This document shows positions 20,669 through 31,439 of a DNA stretch of 64,000 nucleotides, in pieces. Origin of the DNA: Herbaspirillum sp. 3R11 (GTDB lineage: Bacteria > Pseudomonadota > Gammaproteobacteria > Burkholderiales > Burkholderiaceae_D); NCBI RefSeq assembly GCF_004563925.1, contig NZ_SPNJ01000002.1, positions 248,001 through 312,000 on the forward strand, read 5' to 3'. The first letter of the stretch is position 1. The number at the start of each line of letters is the position of its first letter. A program made the position numbers and the translations under genes. The notes below the pieces were generated by a model that searched no databases, was not told the origin of the DNA, and saw only the letters and a program-made list of their open reading frames with translations.

Positions 20669-20937
20669 TGAAAACGCCTTTACTCCTGCTGTTACGCGCC
20701 TACAAGCTGGGAGTCAGCCCTTATCTCGGGCAGAATTGCCGTTTTTATCCCAGCTGTTCCGACTACGCCGCCGAAGCCATCCGCCTCCACGGCGCATGGA
20801 AGGGCAGCGTCTTGGCCGGCAAGCGCCTGTGCAAATGCCATCCCTGGCATCCCGGCGGACTCGATCCGGTACCTGAGTCCTCCACATCAGATTCCTCCTC
20901 TCCCACTGTTGCCGCTGGCGGCTGCAGCCACTCCTGA
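20668..20937 (+). CDS. yidD: Membrane protein insertion efficiency factor YidD
   Basis: 89 aa. The family pattern is complete: [28 protein letters not shown], then [18 protein letters not shown]. It assists YidC-dependent membrane insertion and is membrane-associated through an amphipathic N-terminus. Conserved cysteines ([16 protein letters not shown]) are all present. The ATG overlaps the rnpA stop; yidC begins 19 bases after the yidD stop. Confidence 0.95.
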   Translation: MKTPLLLLLRAYKLGVSPYLGQNCRFYPSCSDYAAEAIRLHGAWKGSVLAGKRLCKCHPWHPGGLDPVPESSTSDSSSPTVAAGGCSHS

Positions 20938-20956
20938 TTTATTGGTCAATACTCTT

Positions 20957-22600
20957 ATGGATATCAAACGTACCGTCCTGTGGGTTGTCTTCTCGTTTTC
21001 CCTGCTGCTGCTCTGGGATAGCTGGCAACGTCATAACGGCAAGCCGTCGATGTTTTTCCCGACGACGACCCAAGAGGCGACTCCGGCTGCCGCCGGCGCT
21101 GACCCGTCCAAGTCTTCCGTGCCGCAAGCTGCAGGCACGACTGCAGGTGCAGCCGACGTTGCAGGCGGCTTGCCTGCCGCCAAGGGTGAGACCATCACCA
21201 TCACGACCGACGTCGTCAAAGCCGACATCGATACCGTCGGCGGCGAGCTCAAGCGTCTGGAACTGCTGAAACACCGCGACACCGTCGACCCGACCAAGAA
21301 CCTGGTCCTGTTCGATTCGAGCGCCGGCCACACCTATCTGGCTGAATCCGGCCTGATCGGCGGCCCGTTCCCGACCCACAAGTCGATCTTCACCGCCAAG
21401 CCGGGCGCACGCGCGCTGGACAACGGCAACGAAGTCCAACTGGTGCTGGAAGCGCAGGAAAACGGCGTCAAGCTGACCAAGACCTACACCTTCAAGCGCG
21501 GCGACTATTCGATCGACCTGAAGCACACCGTCACCAATGACAGCGCCGCAGCGATCAATCCTTCGCTGTACCTGCAACTGGTGCGCGACGGCAACAAGCC
21601 GGGCGGCGAATCGCACTTCTACAGCACCTTTACCGGTCCTGCCGTGTACACCGATACCGACAAATTCCAGAAGCTGACCTTCGAGAAGATCGAAGAAGGC
21701 AAGGAACAGCACGCCAACAAGGCCGACAACGGCTGGATCGCGCTGGTGCAGCACTATTTCGTGTCGGCCATCATTCCGCCTGAAAAAGCGCAGCGCGACA
21801 TCTTCACCAAGAAGATCGGCACCAACCTGTACGCCGTCGGCAACATCCTGCCGCTGGGCGCGGTTGCTCCGGGCGCCAGCGTCACCATGGACGCGCGCCT
21901 GTACTCCGGTCCGCAAGAATCGTCCGTGCTGGAAAAGACCACACCGGGCCTGGAACTGGTCAAGGACTATGGCTGGCTGACCATCATCGCCAAGCCGATC
22001 TTCTGGCTGATGATCCATATCCATGCCTACGTCGGCAACTGGGGCTGGACCATCATCCTGCTGACCATGCTGATCAAGGCGGTGTTCTTCCCACTGTCGG
22101 CCGCCAGCTATCGCAGCATGGCCAAGATGAAGGCCGTCACGCCGAAGATGACCGCGATCCGCGAGCGTCACAAGGGTGATCCGCAGGCGATGAACCGCGA
22201 AATGATGTCGCTGTACAAGACCGAGAAGATCAATCCGCTGGGTGGCTGTCTGCCGATCGTGATCCAGATCCCGGTGTTCATTTCGCTGTACTGGGTGCTG
22301 CTGGCCAGCGTCGAAATGCGCGGCGCGCCATGGCTGGGCTGGATCCACGATCTGACCGCACCTGACCCGTTCTACATCTTGCCGGTGCTGATGGCGGTGT
22401 CGATGTTCATCCAGACCAAGCTCAACCCGACTCCTCCGGATCCGGTGCAGGCCAAGGTCATGATGTTCATGCCTATCGTGTTCTCGGTGATGTTCTTCTT
22501 CTTCCCGTCCGGCCTCGTGCTGTACTGGGTCGTGAACAACGTCCTGTCGATCACGCAGCAATGGGTCATCACCAGAAAGATGCAGACAGGCAAGGCTTAA
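20957..22600 (+). CDS. yidC: Membrane protein insertase YidC
   Basis: 547 aa, normal for proteobacterial YidC. An N-terminal membrane segment ([15 protein letters not shown]) anchors a large periplasmic beta-domain (about 60-340), followed by five conserved membrane segments with [19 protein letters not shown] and the [13 protein letters not shown] regions. It inserts and folds inner-membrane proteins alone or with SecYEG. The ATG at 20957 begins MDIKRTVLW, the usual start. A terminator follows, separating it from mnmE. Confidence 0.97.
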   Translation: MDIKRTVLWVVFSFSLLLLWDSWQRHNGKPSMFFPTTTQEATPAAAGADPSKSSVPQAAGTTAGAADVAGGLPAAKGETITITTDVVKADIDTVGGELKRLELLKHRDTVDPTKNLVLFDSSAGHTYLAESGLIGGPFPTHKSIFTAKPGARALDNGNEVQLVLEAQENGVKLTKTYTFKRGDYSIDLKHTVTNDSAAAINPSLYLQLVRDGNKPGGESHFYSTFTGPAVYTDTDKFQKLTFEKIEEGKEQHANKADNGWIALVQHYFVSAIIPPEKAQRDIFTKKIGTNLYAVGNILPLGAVAPGASVTMDARLYSGPQESSVLEKTTPGLELVKDYGWLTIIAKPIFWLMIHIHAYVGNWGWTIILLTMLIKAVFFPLSAASYRSMAKMKAVTPKMTAIRERHKGDPQAMNREMMSLYKTEKINPLGGCLPIVIQIPVFISLYWVLLASVEMRGAPWLGWIHDLTAPDPFYILPVLMAVSMFIQTKLNPTPPDPVQAKVMMFMPIVFSVMFFFFPSGLVLYWVVNNVLSITQQWVITRKMQTGKA

Positions 22601-22630
22601 CGACCTGCTTGTAAGTCACTTGTTAGTCGA

Positions 22631-22668
22631 AAAAGCCCGTGGCATGATTTTCACGGGCTTTTTTTTCG
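22631..22668 (+). terminator. Rho-independent terminator after yidC
   Basis: Stem AAGCCCGTG (22633-22641) with CACGGGCTT (22652-22660), preceded by A's and followed by eight T's. It sits 30 bases after yidC and before mnmE. Confidence 0.9.
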
Positions 22669-22705
22669 TCCCTGTTTTCCTATTTTTTGAAAAGTAGTGC
22701 GCATC

Positions 22706-24112
22706 ATGACTCTCGATACTTCTCCCATCGCCGCGATCGCCACCGCCCCCGGACGCGGTGGCATCGGCGTGGTCCGTCTCTCCGGTAAAAATCTGTGGCC
22801 GGTGGTGCAGGCCATCTGCGGCAAGGATGAAAGCACGCTGGCGCCACGCCACGCCAGCTACCTGCCGTTCAAACGTGCCGACGGCAGCCTGATCGACCAG
22901 GGCCTGGCGATCTACTTCAAGGCGCCGCATTCCTATACCGGCGAAGATGTGCTGGAGCTGCAAGGCCACGGCGGCCCGGTGGTCATGCAAATGCTGCTGG
23001 CGCGCTGCCTTGAAGCGGGCATCGACATCGGCCTGCGCCTGGCCGAACCGGGTGAGTTCACCCAGCGCGCCTTCCTCAACGACAAGCTCGACCTGGCGCA
23101 GGCCGAAGCGGTCGCCGACCTGATCGAAGCATCGACGGAGGCAGCCGCCAAGTCGGCCTCGGAATCGCTGTCGGGCGCGTTCTCCAAAGTCATCCACGAT
23201 CTGGTGAACAAAGTCACCAACCTGCGCATGCTGGTCGAGGCAACGCTGGATTTCCCGGAAGAAGAAATCGACTTCCTTGAGCAATCCGACGCGCGCGGCC
23301 AGCTCGCGGCAATCCGCGCCACGCTCGACGACGTCTTCATGCACGCCTCGCAAGGCGCGCTGCTGCGCGACGGCCTCAACGTCGTCCTGGCCGGCAAGCC
23401 CAACGTCGGCAAGTCGTCGCTGCTGAATGTCCTGGCCGGCTCCGACGTCGCCATCGTCACGCCGATTGCCGGCACCACGCGCGACAAGGTCACCGAGACC
23501 ATCCAGATCGAAGGCATGCCGCTCAACATCATCGACACAGCCGGCATACGCGAAGCCGATGAAGATGGCAGCGGTCCCGACGAAGTCGAGCGCATCGGCA
23601 TCGAACGCACCTGGGGTGAAGTCGCCAAGGCCGACGTCATCCTGCACATGCTCGACGCCGACCGCGGTCCGACACTGGAAGATGAAAAGATCACCGAGCG
23701 TTTCCCCGACGGCGTGCCGGTCATCCGCATCTGGAACAAGATCGACCGCTCCGGCCACAAGCCGGCAGTCGACAAGATGACGGACGCCACGCACATTTAT
23801 CTGTCGGCCACCGATCAGGTCGGCATCGACCTGCTGCGCGGCGAGTTGCTGCGCATCGCCGGCTGGCAGCAGACTGTGGAATCACGCTACCTCGCGCGTG
23901 AACGCCACCTGATCGCCCTGAAGGCGGCGCGCGACTATCTGGAAAGCGCCGCCATGCACGCCTCGGTCGACAACCAGGCCAGCGACAAGTCATTGGATTT
24001 GTTCGCGGAAGAATTGCGCCTGGCGCAGGAGCGTTTAAGCAGCATCACCGGCAAGTTCACGCCGGACGATTTGCTCGGTGTGATCTTCTCGCGTTTCTGT
24101 ATCGGGAAGTAA
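22706..24112 (+). CDS. mnmE: tRNA modification GTPase MnmE
   Basis: 468 aa. With MnmG it makes the 5-aminomethyl/carboxymethylaminomethyl modification of wobble U34 in several tRNAs, using tetrahydrofolate. N-terminal TrmE domain ([15 protein letters not shown]), central helical domain holding the G domain with GKPNVGKSS (230-238), DTAG, and NKID, and the C-terminal CIGK whose cysteine is conserved. The ATG at 22706 was preferred to an in-frame GTG three codons upstream. It follows the yidC terminator closely, so it may have its own weak promoter or depend on read-through. Confidence 0.97.
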   Translation: MTLDTSPIAAIATAPGRGGIGVVRLSGKNLWPVVQAICGKDESTLAPRHASYLPFKRADGSLIDQGLAIYFKAPHSYTGEDVLELQGHGGPVVMQMLLARCLEAGIDIGLRLAEPGEFTQRAFLNDKLDLAQAEAVADLIEASTEAAAKSASESLSGAFSKVIHDLVNKVTNLRMLVEATLDFPEEEIDFLEQSDARGQLAAIRATLDDVFMHASQGALLRDGLNVVLAGKPNVGKSSLLNVLAGSDVAIVTPIAGTTRDKVTETIQIEGMPLNIIDTAGIREADEDGSGPDEVERIGIERTWGEVAKADVILHMLDADRGPTLEDEKITERFPDGVPVIRIWNKIDRSGHKPAVDKMTDATHIYLSATDQVGIDLLRGELLRIAGWQQTVESRYLARERHLIALKAARDYLESAAMHASVDNQASDKSLDLFAEELRLAQERLSSITGKFTPDDLLGVIFSRFCIGK

Positions 24113-24148
24113 CCGGAAACGACCTGCGGAGAAGTATGCGAACACAAT

Positions 24149-24168
24149 CCTGTAACGAGTGTTACAGG
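24149..24168. repeat. Perfect inverted repeat after mnmE
   Basis: CCTGTAAC (24149-24156), GAGT loop, GTTACAGG (24161-24168). It lies 37 bases after mnmE, with no T run; it may stabilise the mRNA end or be an operator. Confidence 0.45.
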
Positions 24169-24256
24169 GTGTAAAAACCATAGGTGGACAGGGAAGGGGA
24201 CGTTATCTTGAGCACTCCCTCCCCTCCAATTCATCACCCCCCTGAGGATTGGATTT

Positions 24257-24288
24257 AACCCGCGTGCCGCAAGGCCGCGGGTTTTTTT
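24257..24288 (+). terminator. Rho-independent terminator downstream of mnmE
   Basis: Stem AACCCGCG (24257-24264) with CGCGGGTT (24276-24283) followed by seven T's (24282-24288). It also faces the convergent small reverse-strand gene. Confidence 0.85.
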
Positions 24289-24320
24289 CTGGGCGACGCC
24301 AACAGCGGGAAGGTGTCGCG

Positions 24321-24512
24321 TCAGACTTCTTCGGAGCGATCGTGCGGCGCAGTCTGCAGGATGGCCGCCGGTGGATACAGCTGCAGCGCGTTGTGCAGCT
24401 TGCCGATGGCGCGGCACATGTCTTCGAAGCCGCTGGCTTCCACTTTCGATTTGAACTGGTAAATCGTTCCATCGACCCAGACTTCGCGTTCGGCTTCTCT
24501 GAGTATGTTCAT
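24321..24512 (-). CDS. Small hypothetical protein
   Basis: 63 aa. Not recognised. The sequence starts MNILREAEREVWVDGTIYQF, has an acidic/aromatic character and ends in DRSEEV; no signal peptide or membrane helix. A good ribosome site (GGAGACAAACG) precedes the ATG at 24512, and codon use matches the surrounding genes, which support a real gene. A longer frame to 24530 would lack such a site. It is convergent with mnmE and divergent from the nitroreductase gene. Confidence 0.6.
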   Translation of the reverse strand: MNILREAEREVWVDGTIYQFKSKVEASGFEDMCRAIGKLHNALQLYPPAAILQTAPHDRSEEV

Positions 24513-24776
24513 CGTTTGTCTCCATCTCATTTTTGTGTGGGAATGGTAGCACGGTGGTTTGCCGGCGCAATACGGTGGCGGTTTTGCGACACATCAATGT
24601 GTCGTTCTGCACACGTCCGGACCTGTTTTCGCGCCTCGTTTGTCTGTTGAGAAATGCAAACCGGCGCTATGCCGACGTACTTTTTTACGCCGCCTGCAGA
24701 GCGGGAAAACAACTGCTAAGATGCCCCTCTGCCCGATGTCGCAGCAGGGCATCTTTCCCATTTTTCAGGAGTCTTC

Positions 24777-25373
24777 ATGTCGCAAACCAACCCACGCGTT
24801 GCCGATCATCCCATCGATCCACAATTCCTGAATCGCTGGTCGCCGCGCGCCTACACCGGCGCCGACATCTCCGAAGAAACCGTGCTGAGTTTCCTCGAAG
24901 CCGCACGCTGGGCGCCGTCATCCTACAATTCGCAGCCATGGCGCTTCGTCTACGCGCGTCGCGGTACGCCGCAATGGGACAGCCTGCTGGGCCTGCTCAA
25001 CGACTTCAACCGCAGCTGGGCGGAGAAGGCCTCGGTGCTGATCATCGTGCTGTCCAAGACTACCTTCACGCCGCCTGGCGCCGCTGCGCCGGGCCCTGCG
25101 CCGACGCATTCCTTCGACGCCGGTTCGGCCTGGGCCTACCTGGCATTGCAAGCGAGCCTGTCGGGCTGGCACGCACACGGCATGGCAGGTTTCGACAAGG
25201 AAAAAACCCGCACCGAGCTGGGCATTCCCGCTGACTTCGCCATTGAAGCTGCAGTTGCGATCGGCAAAATCGGCGACAAATCGATCCTGCCGGAAGGCCT
25301 GCAAGCCCGCGAACTGCCGTCTCCGCGCGAGCCGCTGAGCAAATTGGCGTTTGAAGGTAAATTTCAGGGCTAA
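24777..25373 (+). CDS. Nitroreductase-family FMN oxidoreductase
   Basis: 198 aa. The FMN-binding pattern RWSPRAYTGADISEE, then ARWAPSSYNSQPWRFVYARR is characteristic, and a later ALQASLSGWHAHGMAGFD block matches the cofactor/dimer region. The family reduces nitro compounds or quinones with NAD(P)H. Natural substrate unknown. The ATG at 24777 has AGGAGTCTTC in front. A leader hairpin AGATGCCC/GGGCATCT (24719-24726, 24747-24754) lies just upstream. tRNA-Asp follows in the same direction. Confidence 0.88.
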   Translation: MSQTNPRVADHPIDPQFLNRWSPRAYTGADISEETVLSFLEAARWAPSSYNSQPWRFVYARRGTPQWDSLLGLLNDFNRSWAEKASVLIIVLSKTTFTPPGAAAPGPAPTHSFDAGSAWAYLALQASLSGWHAHGMAGFDKEKTRTELGIPADFAIEAAVAIGKIGDKSILPEGLQARELPSPREPLSKLAFEGKFQG

Positions 25374-25411
25374 TTTGTAGAAAAGTACTGGAATTCCTGG
25401 AAAAGCTCCGC

Positions 25412-25417
25412 TATAAT
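25412..25417 (+). promoter_or_regulatory. -10 element of the tRNA-Asp promoter
   Basis: TATAAT lies 33 bases before the mature tRNA. A weak -35 (CTGGAA, 25389-25394) is at 17 bases. Confidence 0.6.
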
Positions 25418-25450
25418 TGCGGTCTTTCAGCGAGACTGAAAACCAGATCT

Positions 25451-25527
25451 GGAGTGGTAGTTCAGTTGGTTAGAATACCGGCCTGTCACGCCGGGGGTCG
25501 CGGGTTCGAGCCCCGTCCGCTCCGCCA
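25451..25527 (+). tRNA. tRNA-Asp (anticodon GUC), CCA encoded
   Basis: 77 bases including the encoded CCA. Acceptor GGAGTGG pairs with CCGCTCC (one G-U pair), the D loop holds AGTTGGTTAGA, the anticodon stem-loop is CCGGC-CTGTCAC-GCCGG with GTC, and the T arm carries GGTTCGAGCC. All arms close. No second tRNA is adjacent. Confidence 0.97.
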
Positions 25528-25533
25528 AAACAC

Positions 25534-25571
25534 AAATGCCTGCTTAGTGCAAACTAAGCAGGCATTTTTGT
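25534..25571 (+). terminator. Terminator after tRNA-Asp
   Basis: A perfect 15-bp stem (25534-25548 with 25553-25567) around a GCAA loop, ending in TTTTTG. It shares the core GCTTAGTGCAAACTAAGC with a second hairpin 188 bases downstream. Confidence 0.92.
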
Positions 25572-25585
25572 TTGTGCCGTCACTT

Positions 25586-25676
25586 TTTTCCCGAAGGGAA
25601 AACGAACTAGCGGAGCGGAGAGAGCCGCCTGCGCGGCTCTCGGCGGGGCGAGAAGGGATTCGCTTGCAAGCGAATC
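25586..25676. repeat. Group of three short hairpins after tRNA-Asp
   Basis: Within 91 bases there are three perfect stem-loops: TTTTCCC/GGGAAAA (25586-25592, 25596-25602), GAGAGCCGC/GCGGCTCTC (25620-25628, 25633-25641) and a 20-base palindrome (25657-25676). No gene is supported between tRNA-Asp and fusA. Confidence 0.65.
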
Positions 25677-25718
25677 GGCGGCCCGCGGAACGTGGGCGAG
25701 CCCCAATGCCCCACAAAA

Positions 25719-25758
25719 GCAAAAGCCCCGCTTGGTGCAAACCAAGCGGGGCTTTTGC
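25719..25758. terminator. Very strong hairpin between tRNA-Asp and fusA
   Basis: A perfect 18-bp stem (25719-25736 with 25741-25758) around GCAA. Its core GCTTGGTGCAAACCAAGC equals that of the tRNA terminator apart from one compensated base pair. It lies 41 bases past the fusA stop and can serve as the terminator of fusA; the stem itself contains AAAAG/CTTTT ends. Confidence 0.7.
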
Positions 25759-25799
25759 GTCGTACAAAGAGCTAAGAAAGATTAGCGATTAAAGGAAAC

Positions 25800-27908
<2,109 letters not shown>

Positions 27909-28127
27909 GACATTTTCCTTTTCGTTGCATCGTTGGATGGAACCGGCAGAAAGCAATCGCGGCGGAGTCACATTATGCGCATATTTTGGCATCCTATGCT
28001 GTTCGCCGTGGTTGACTGATGCTGGCTAAAAATCCAGCCTTCAATCCTTCCCTGGTTCGCCTGGCGGCATTCTTTCCTGCAAGACAATTGCGAGGATGGA
28101 AAGCCTGCGCATCATCATAGTCTGTAT

Positions 28128-28149
28128 TTATGTAATGCGTGTTACATAA
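28128..28149. promoter_or_regulatory. Operator-like inverted repeat upstream of the TetR gene
   Basis: TTATGTAA (28128-28135), 6-base spacer, TTACATAA (28142-28149): an exact dyad of the size bound by TetR/AcrR regulators. It lies 108 bases before the TetR gene in the 348-base interval shared with fusA. The rest of that interval is AT-rich with no further feature. Confidence 0.6.
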
Positions 28150-28256
28150 TAGGTTTTGGTCGAAATTGTTGTCAAGGTATTTTTGTAATTCAAGTTATAT
28201 TAAGCTACACTGAACACTGATATCCAACGCAGTCGTTGTAAAAAAGGAGAATTCCC

Positions 28257-28889
28257 ATGCAGCAAACAAGAGGGCGGCCGCGCAGTTTCGACCGAGACGA
28301 AGCGCTACGCCTGGCAATGCAGGTTTTTTGGAACAAGGGTTACGAAGGCACCACCATGGCCGACCTGACGGCCGCCATCGGCGTCAAGGCGCCGAGCCTG
28401 TACGCCGCGTTCGGCGACAAGAACGCGCTGTTCCGCGAAGCCATCGATTTCTATTCGGCAACCACCGCCATCGGTCCGATGAATGCGCTGAAAGAAGGCA
28501 AGGGCATGCGCGAGGATTTGCACAACATGTTGCAAACCAGCGTCGCGCTGTATGCCGACCCGGCCAATGGCAAGGGCTGCATGGTGGTCGTCTCGGCCAT
28601 CAATTGCGCCCCCGAAAATGCCGCCCATGCCGAAGAAATGACGGTGCGTCGCCAGAAGAAGCGGCAAGAGCTGGCCAAGCGCTTCCGCAAGGCGCAGGAG
28701 CAGAATGAATTGAGCGCCGACGCCGACATCGACGGCCTGGCCGATTTCTACACCGCCGTCCTGCACGGCCTGTCGCTGAGCGCGCGCGACGGCGTCAGCA
28801 GCGACCGTCTGGCCGGAACTATTTGCCACGCCATGAAGGCGCTTGATGCGGTACTGGTTACGCCGAAGAAAAAACGTGTCGTGCAATAG
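28257..28889 (+). CDS. TetR/AcrR-family transcriptional regulator
   Basis: 210 aa. The N-terminal DNA-binding domain reads GRPRSFDRDEALRLAMQVFW, then GYEGTTMADLTAAIGVKAPSLYAAFGDKNALF, a standard TetR helix-turn-helix at about residues 10-55. The C-terminal ligand domain contains a cysteine pair (KGCMVVVSAINCAP), of the TetR_C_16/YxaF-like kind. Strong ribosome site AAAAAGGAGAA. No efflux or enzyme gene adjoins it; a dyad 108 bases upstream suggests autoregulation. It is convergent with rdgC. Confidence 0.92.
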   Translation: MQQTRGRPRSFDRDEALRLAMQVFWNKGYEGTTMADLTAAIGVKAPSLYAAFGDKNALFREAIDFYSATTAIGPMNALKEGKGMREDLHNMLQTSVALYADPANGKGCMVVVSAINCAPENAAHAEEMTVRRQKKRQELAKRFRKAQEQNELSADADIDGLADFYTAVLHGLSLSARDGVSSDRLAGTICHAMKALDAVLVTPKKKRVVQ

Positions 28890-28913
28890 CCTGGAAATTC
28901 TCGGGGCACAATG

Positions 28914-28949
28914 AAAAACGCCGGGCCGATCTTGCGATCGCCCGGCGTT
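28914..28949 (-). terminator. Terminator of rdgC
   Basis: Stem AACGCCGGGC (28917-28926) with GCCCGGCGTT (28940-28949); read on the reverse strand it ends in TTTTT. It lies 20 bases past the rdgC stop, in the gap to the convergent TetR gene. Confidence 0.85.
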
Positions 28950-28968
28950 GTCCGTTGGCAGAGATGAA

Positions 28969-29901
28969 TCAGGCCGCAGCAGCCAATGCCGCAGTACCGT
29001 CGTTCTCGCGCAATTGTCCACCCAATGCCTCGACCAGATCGGCCAGCATCTTGCTGACTTCGCCGGTCATCAGCATGAAGTCGCCGTCAAAGCGTTCGTC
29101 GTCGTTCTTCGACGTGACGTCGCTGTCTTCCTTCAATACGTCCAGCGGCGTGATCTTCTTCACGCTCAGGTTTTCGGTCAGCACGAACGACACGCGGTCG
29201 TTCCAGGTCAGCGCCAGGCGCGTGCATTGCTTGCCCGATTCGATGTGGCGCTGCACGTCTTCGGGTTCCAGCGTGTGGCGCACGAATCGCACGGTCGCCT
29301 TGCTGTCGCCGCTGGCGCGCAATTCGGTGTCCTGATCGACGGTGAAGCCGCTCGGCGCTTCGTCCGAGGCCAGCCAGTCGGTCATCGACGACAAGGGCGA
29401 GCGCACGGTGCGCAGCGTTTCCAGCGGGAATTTTGGGATCGCCTTGAGCAGCAGCTTCAACACTTCTTCGGCCTTGCCGGGGCTACCGGCATCGACGATC
29501 AGCCAGCCATTGACCGGGTCGATCCAGGTCCAGGTGCTGCGCACGATGCTGAAGGCGCGCGGCAGCAACTCGTCGGTGACTTGCTCTTTCAATTCCTTGG
29601 TCTGCTTGCGGCCGGGCGCAAAACCTTGTTGTTCTTCCAACTCGGCAGCGCGCGCCTTGGTCACCTGATTGATCACGGTGCTCGGCAGCAGTTTCTTTTC
29701 GGTATCCAGCTTGAGCAGGAACTGGCGGTTGACGACATGCACCAGGCGCTCGTTGCCGCGCGGCGAAACCCAGCCCTGCGACTGCATTTCCAGGCTGGAG
29801 CAGGCGGCGAACGCCTGCGGAGCGAGATTGGATTCGAGCTGGTCGGCGCTGATGGCCCAAGGGGCCGGAAGGCGATAAATCTGAAGGTTCTTAAACCACA
29901 T
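28969..29901 (-). CDS. rdgC: Recombination-associated protein RdgC
   Basis: 310 aa. Ring-shaped DNA-binding protein that limits RecA filament activity in proteobacteria. It begins [15 protein letters not shown], the family start, and has the GWVSPRGN block, LPRAFSI and the acidic C-terminal region [16 protein letters not shown]. The Ala-rich C-terminus (AALAAAA) is a local feature. Transcribed alone toward a clear terminator; dinB lies upstream on the same strand with a 107-base gap. Confidence 0.95.
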   Translation of the reverse strand: MWFKNLQIYRLPAPWAISADQLESNLAPQAFAACSSLEMQSQGWVSPRGNERLVHVVNRQFLLKLDTEKKLLPSTVINQVTKARAAELEEQQGFAPGRKQTKELKEQVTDELLPRAFSIVRSTWTWIDPVNGWLIVDAGSPGKAEEVLKLLLKAIPKFPLETLRTVRSPLSSMTDWLASDEAPSGFTVDQDTELRASGDSKATVRFVRHTLEPEDVQRHIESGKQCTRLALTWNDRVSFVLTENLSVKKITPLDVLKEDSDVTSKNDDERFDGDFMLMTGEVSKMLADLVEALGGQLRENDGTAALAAAA

Positions 29902-30008
29902 GGCGTTCGGGCAAAAGCGTCCATTTTACACGCAGCTTGCGGGGCCTCCGATATTCCCGCCGACTTTATCTGCGTACGCTGGCGCAGCCCGCGCGCAGCC
30001 TGATTCGG

Positions 30009-31163
30009 CTACTCGAACCCGAGTTCACCCTGCGAAAAATCCTCGCGTTCGGGCGTACCGTCGTTCTTCGACAAGGCCCCCACACGCACGCCCAGCAGCC
30101 GTATGCGCTGCTCCAGCGGCACCCGTCGCAGGCATTCGCCGGCGGCGCGGCGGATCGCGGCGGGGTCGCTCACCGACGCCGGCAAGGTGACGTCGCGCGT
30201 CACCGTCGAGAAGTCGGCATAGCGCAGCTTGATGCCGATGGTACGGCCGAGATAGCCTTTGCGATGCAGGTCTTCCGATACGCGCGTACACAGCGCGGTG
30301 AAAATGCCGGACAGCTTGTCGCGATCATGGCGCGCATGCAGGTCGCGTTCGAAAGTGGTTTCGCGGCTGATCGACTTCGGCTCCGAACTGGTCGAGACCG
30401 GCCGGTCGTCGACGCCTTGCGCGACATTGCCGAGCCATGCCGAATAGCTGCGGCCGAAATGATCCTGCAACAGGCCTGCGTCGGTGCGCGCCAGGTCGCC
30501 GATGGTGAGGATGCCGAGCGCGGTCAGCTTCTCGGCCGCCTTCGGACCGATGCCGTTGATCTTGCGCGCCGGCAGCGGCCAGATGCGCGTTGGCACGTCG
30601 TCCATGGTCAGGATGGTCAGGCCGTTGGGCTTTTCCAGGTCGGAGCAGATCTTGGCCAGCAGCTTGTTGGGAGCGACGCCGATCGAGCACGACAGGCCGG
30701 TGGTTTCGTTGACGGCGTTCTTGATGCGCGTGGCCAATGCGCGGGTTTCTTCTTCATGTTCGCTGAGGTCGATATAGATTTCGTCTATCCCGCGATCCTC
30801 GATCAACGGCGCGATGCCGGCAACGGCCTTCTTGAACAAGCGGGAATAGTGGCGATAAGAATCGAAATCCACCGGGAGCAGGACGGCGTCGGGCGCCAGC
30901 TGTGCCGCCTTCATCATGCCCATGGCGGAAAACACGCCGAGCGCGCGCGCTTCGTAGGTCGAGGTCGTGATGACGCCACGTCCGACATAGTCGCGCAGGA
31001 TGGAGAATTCGCGCGTGCCGTCGTCGCGCATGACCGGCTGGTGCACGGAGCGCCCGCCGATCACCACGGCCCGGCCGCGCAATTCCGGATAGCGCAGCAG
31101 CTCCACCGATGCATAGAACGCATCCATGTCGAGGTGCGCAATGCGGCGGGCGTTGGCGGTCAT
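30009..31163 (-). CDS. dinB: DNA polymerase IV (Y-family)
   Basis: 384 aa. Translesion polymerase. Motif I RRIAHLDMDAFYASVELL carries the catalytic D12 and D14; motif III reads RGIDEIYIDLS, where the usual SIDEAYLD begins with Gly instead of Ser. The helix-hairpin-helix INGIGPKAAEKL and the little-finger domain (RDVTLPASV) follow, and the C-terminal EDFSQGELGF resembles a beta-clamp-binding tail (QxxLF type). I chose the ATG at 31163 for homology; an ATG at 31220, just after slyX, is also in frame, and neither has a clear ribosome site. Last gene of a run beginning with slyX and the flavoprotein. Confidence 0.93.
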   Translation of the reverse strand: MTANARRIAHLDMDAFYASVELLRYPELRGRAVVIGGRSVHQPVMRDDGTREFSILRDYVGRGVITTSTYEARALGVFSAMGMMKAAQLAPDAVLLPVDFDSYRHYSRLFKKAVAGIAPLIEDRGIDEIYIDLSEHEEETRALATRIKNAVNETTGLSCSIGVAPNKLLAKICSDLEKPNGLTILTMDDVPTRIWPLPARKINGIGPKAAEKLTALGILTIGDLARTDAGLLQDHFGRSYSAWLGNVAQGVDDRPVSTSSEPKSISRETTFERDLHARHDRDKLSGIFTALCTRVSEDLHRKGYLGRTIGIKLRYADFSTVTRDVTLPASVSDPAAIRRAAGECLRRVPLEQRIRLLGVRVGALSKNDGTPEREDFSQGELGFE

Positions 31164-31226
31164 GAAGAAAAGGAGGCGGAGATGGGTAGTTTGAGGACGG
31201 CGGATCGCCGCACGTCGCATCGCGCA

Positions 31227-31439
31227 TCAATAATGCGGCGGTCTTTCATTCTCGATGCTGCGCGGCTCGCTGGCGCTGTTGGCGGCGTCCTTCACCTGCC
31301 GCGCCAGCGCGGTCAGCAACTTCTCGAGTTCGTCGATCTTCTTTTGCTGCTCGTAGACGATCTTGTTGAGTGTATCGACGGTGTCTTCCTGATGCGTCAG
31401 TTTCAATTCGATGTCGACCAGACGTTCTTCGTCGATCAT
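31227..31439 (-). CDS. slyX: SlyX-family protein
   Basis: 70 aa. One amphipathic coiled coil (residues about 5-50, ERLVDIELKLTHQEDTVDTL) and the characteristic Pro-rich end RPPHY. Function unknown; the name comes from lysis suppression genetics in E. coli. Its start overlaps the stop of the flavoprotein gene by 4 bases, so translation is coupled; its stop is 63 bases before the chosen dinB start. Confidence 0.9.
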   Translation of the reverse strand: MIDEERLVDIELKLTHQEDTVDTLNKIVYEQQKKIDELEKLLTALARQVKDAANSASEPRSIENERPPHY

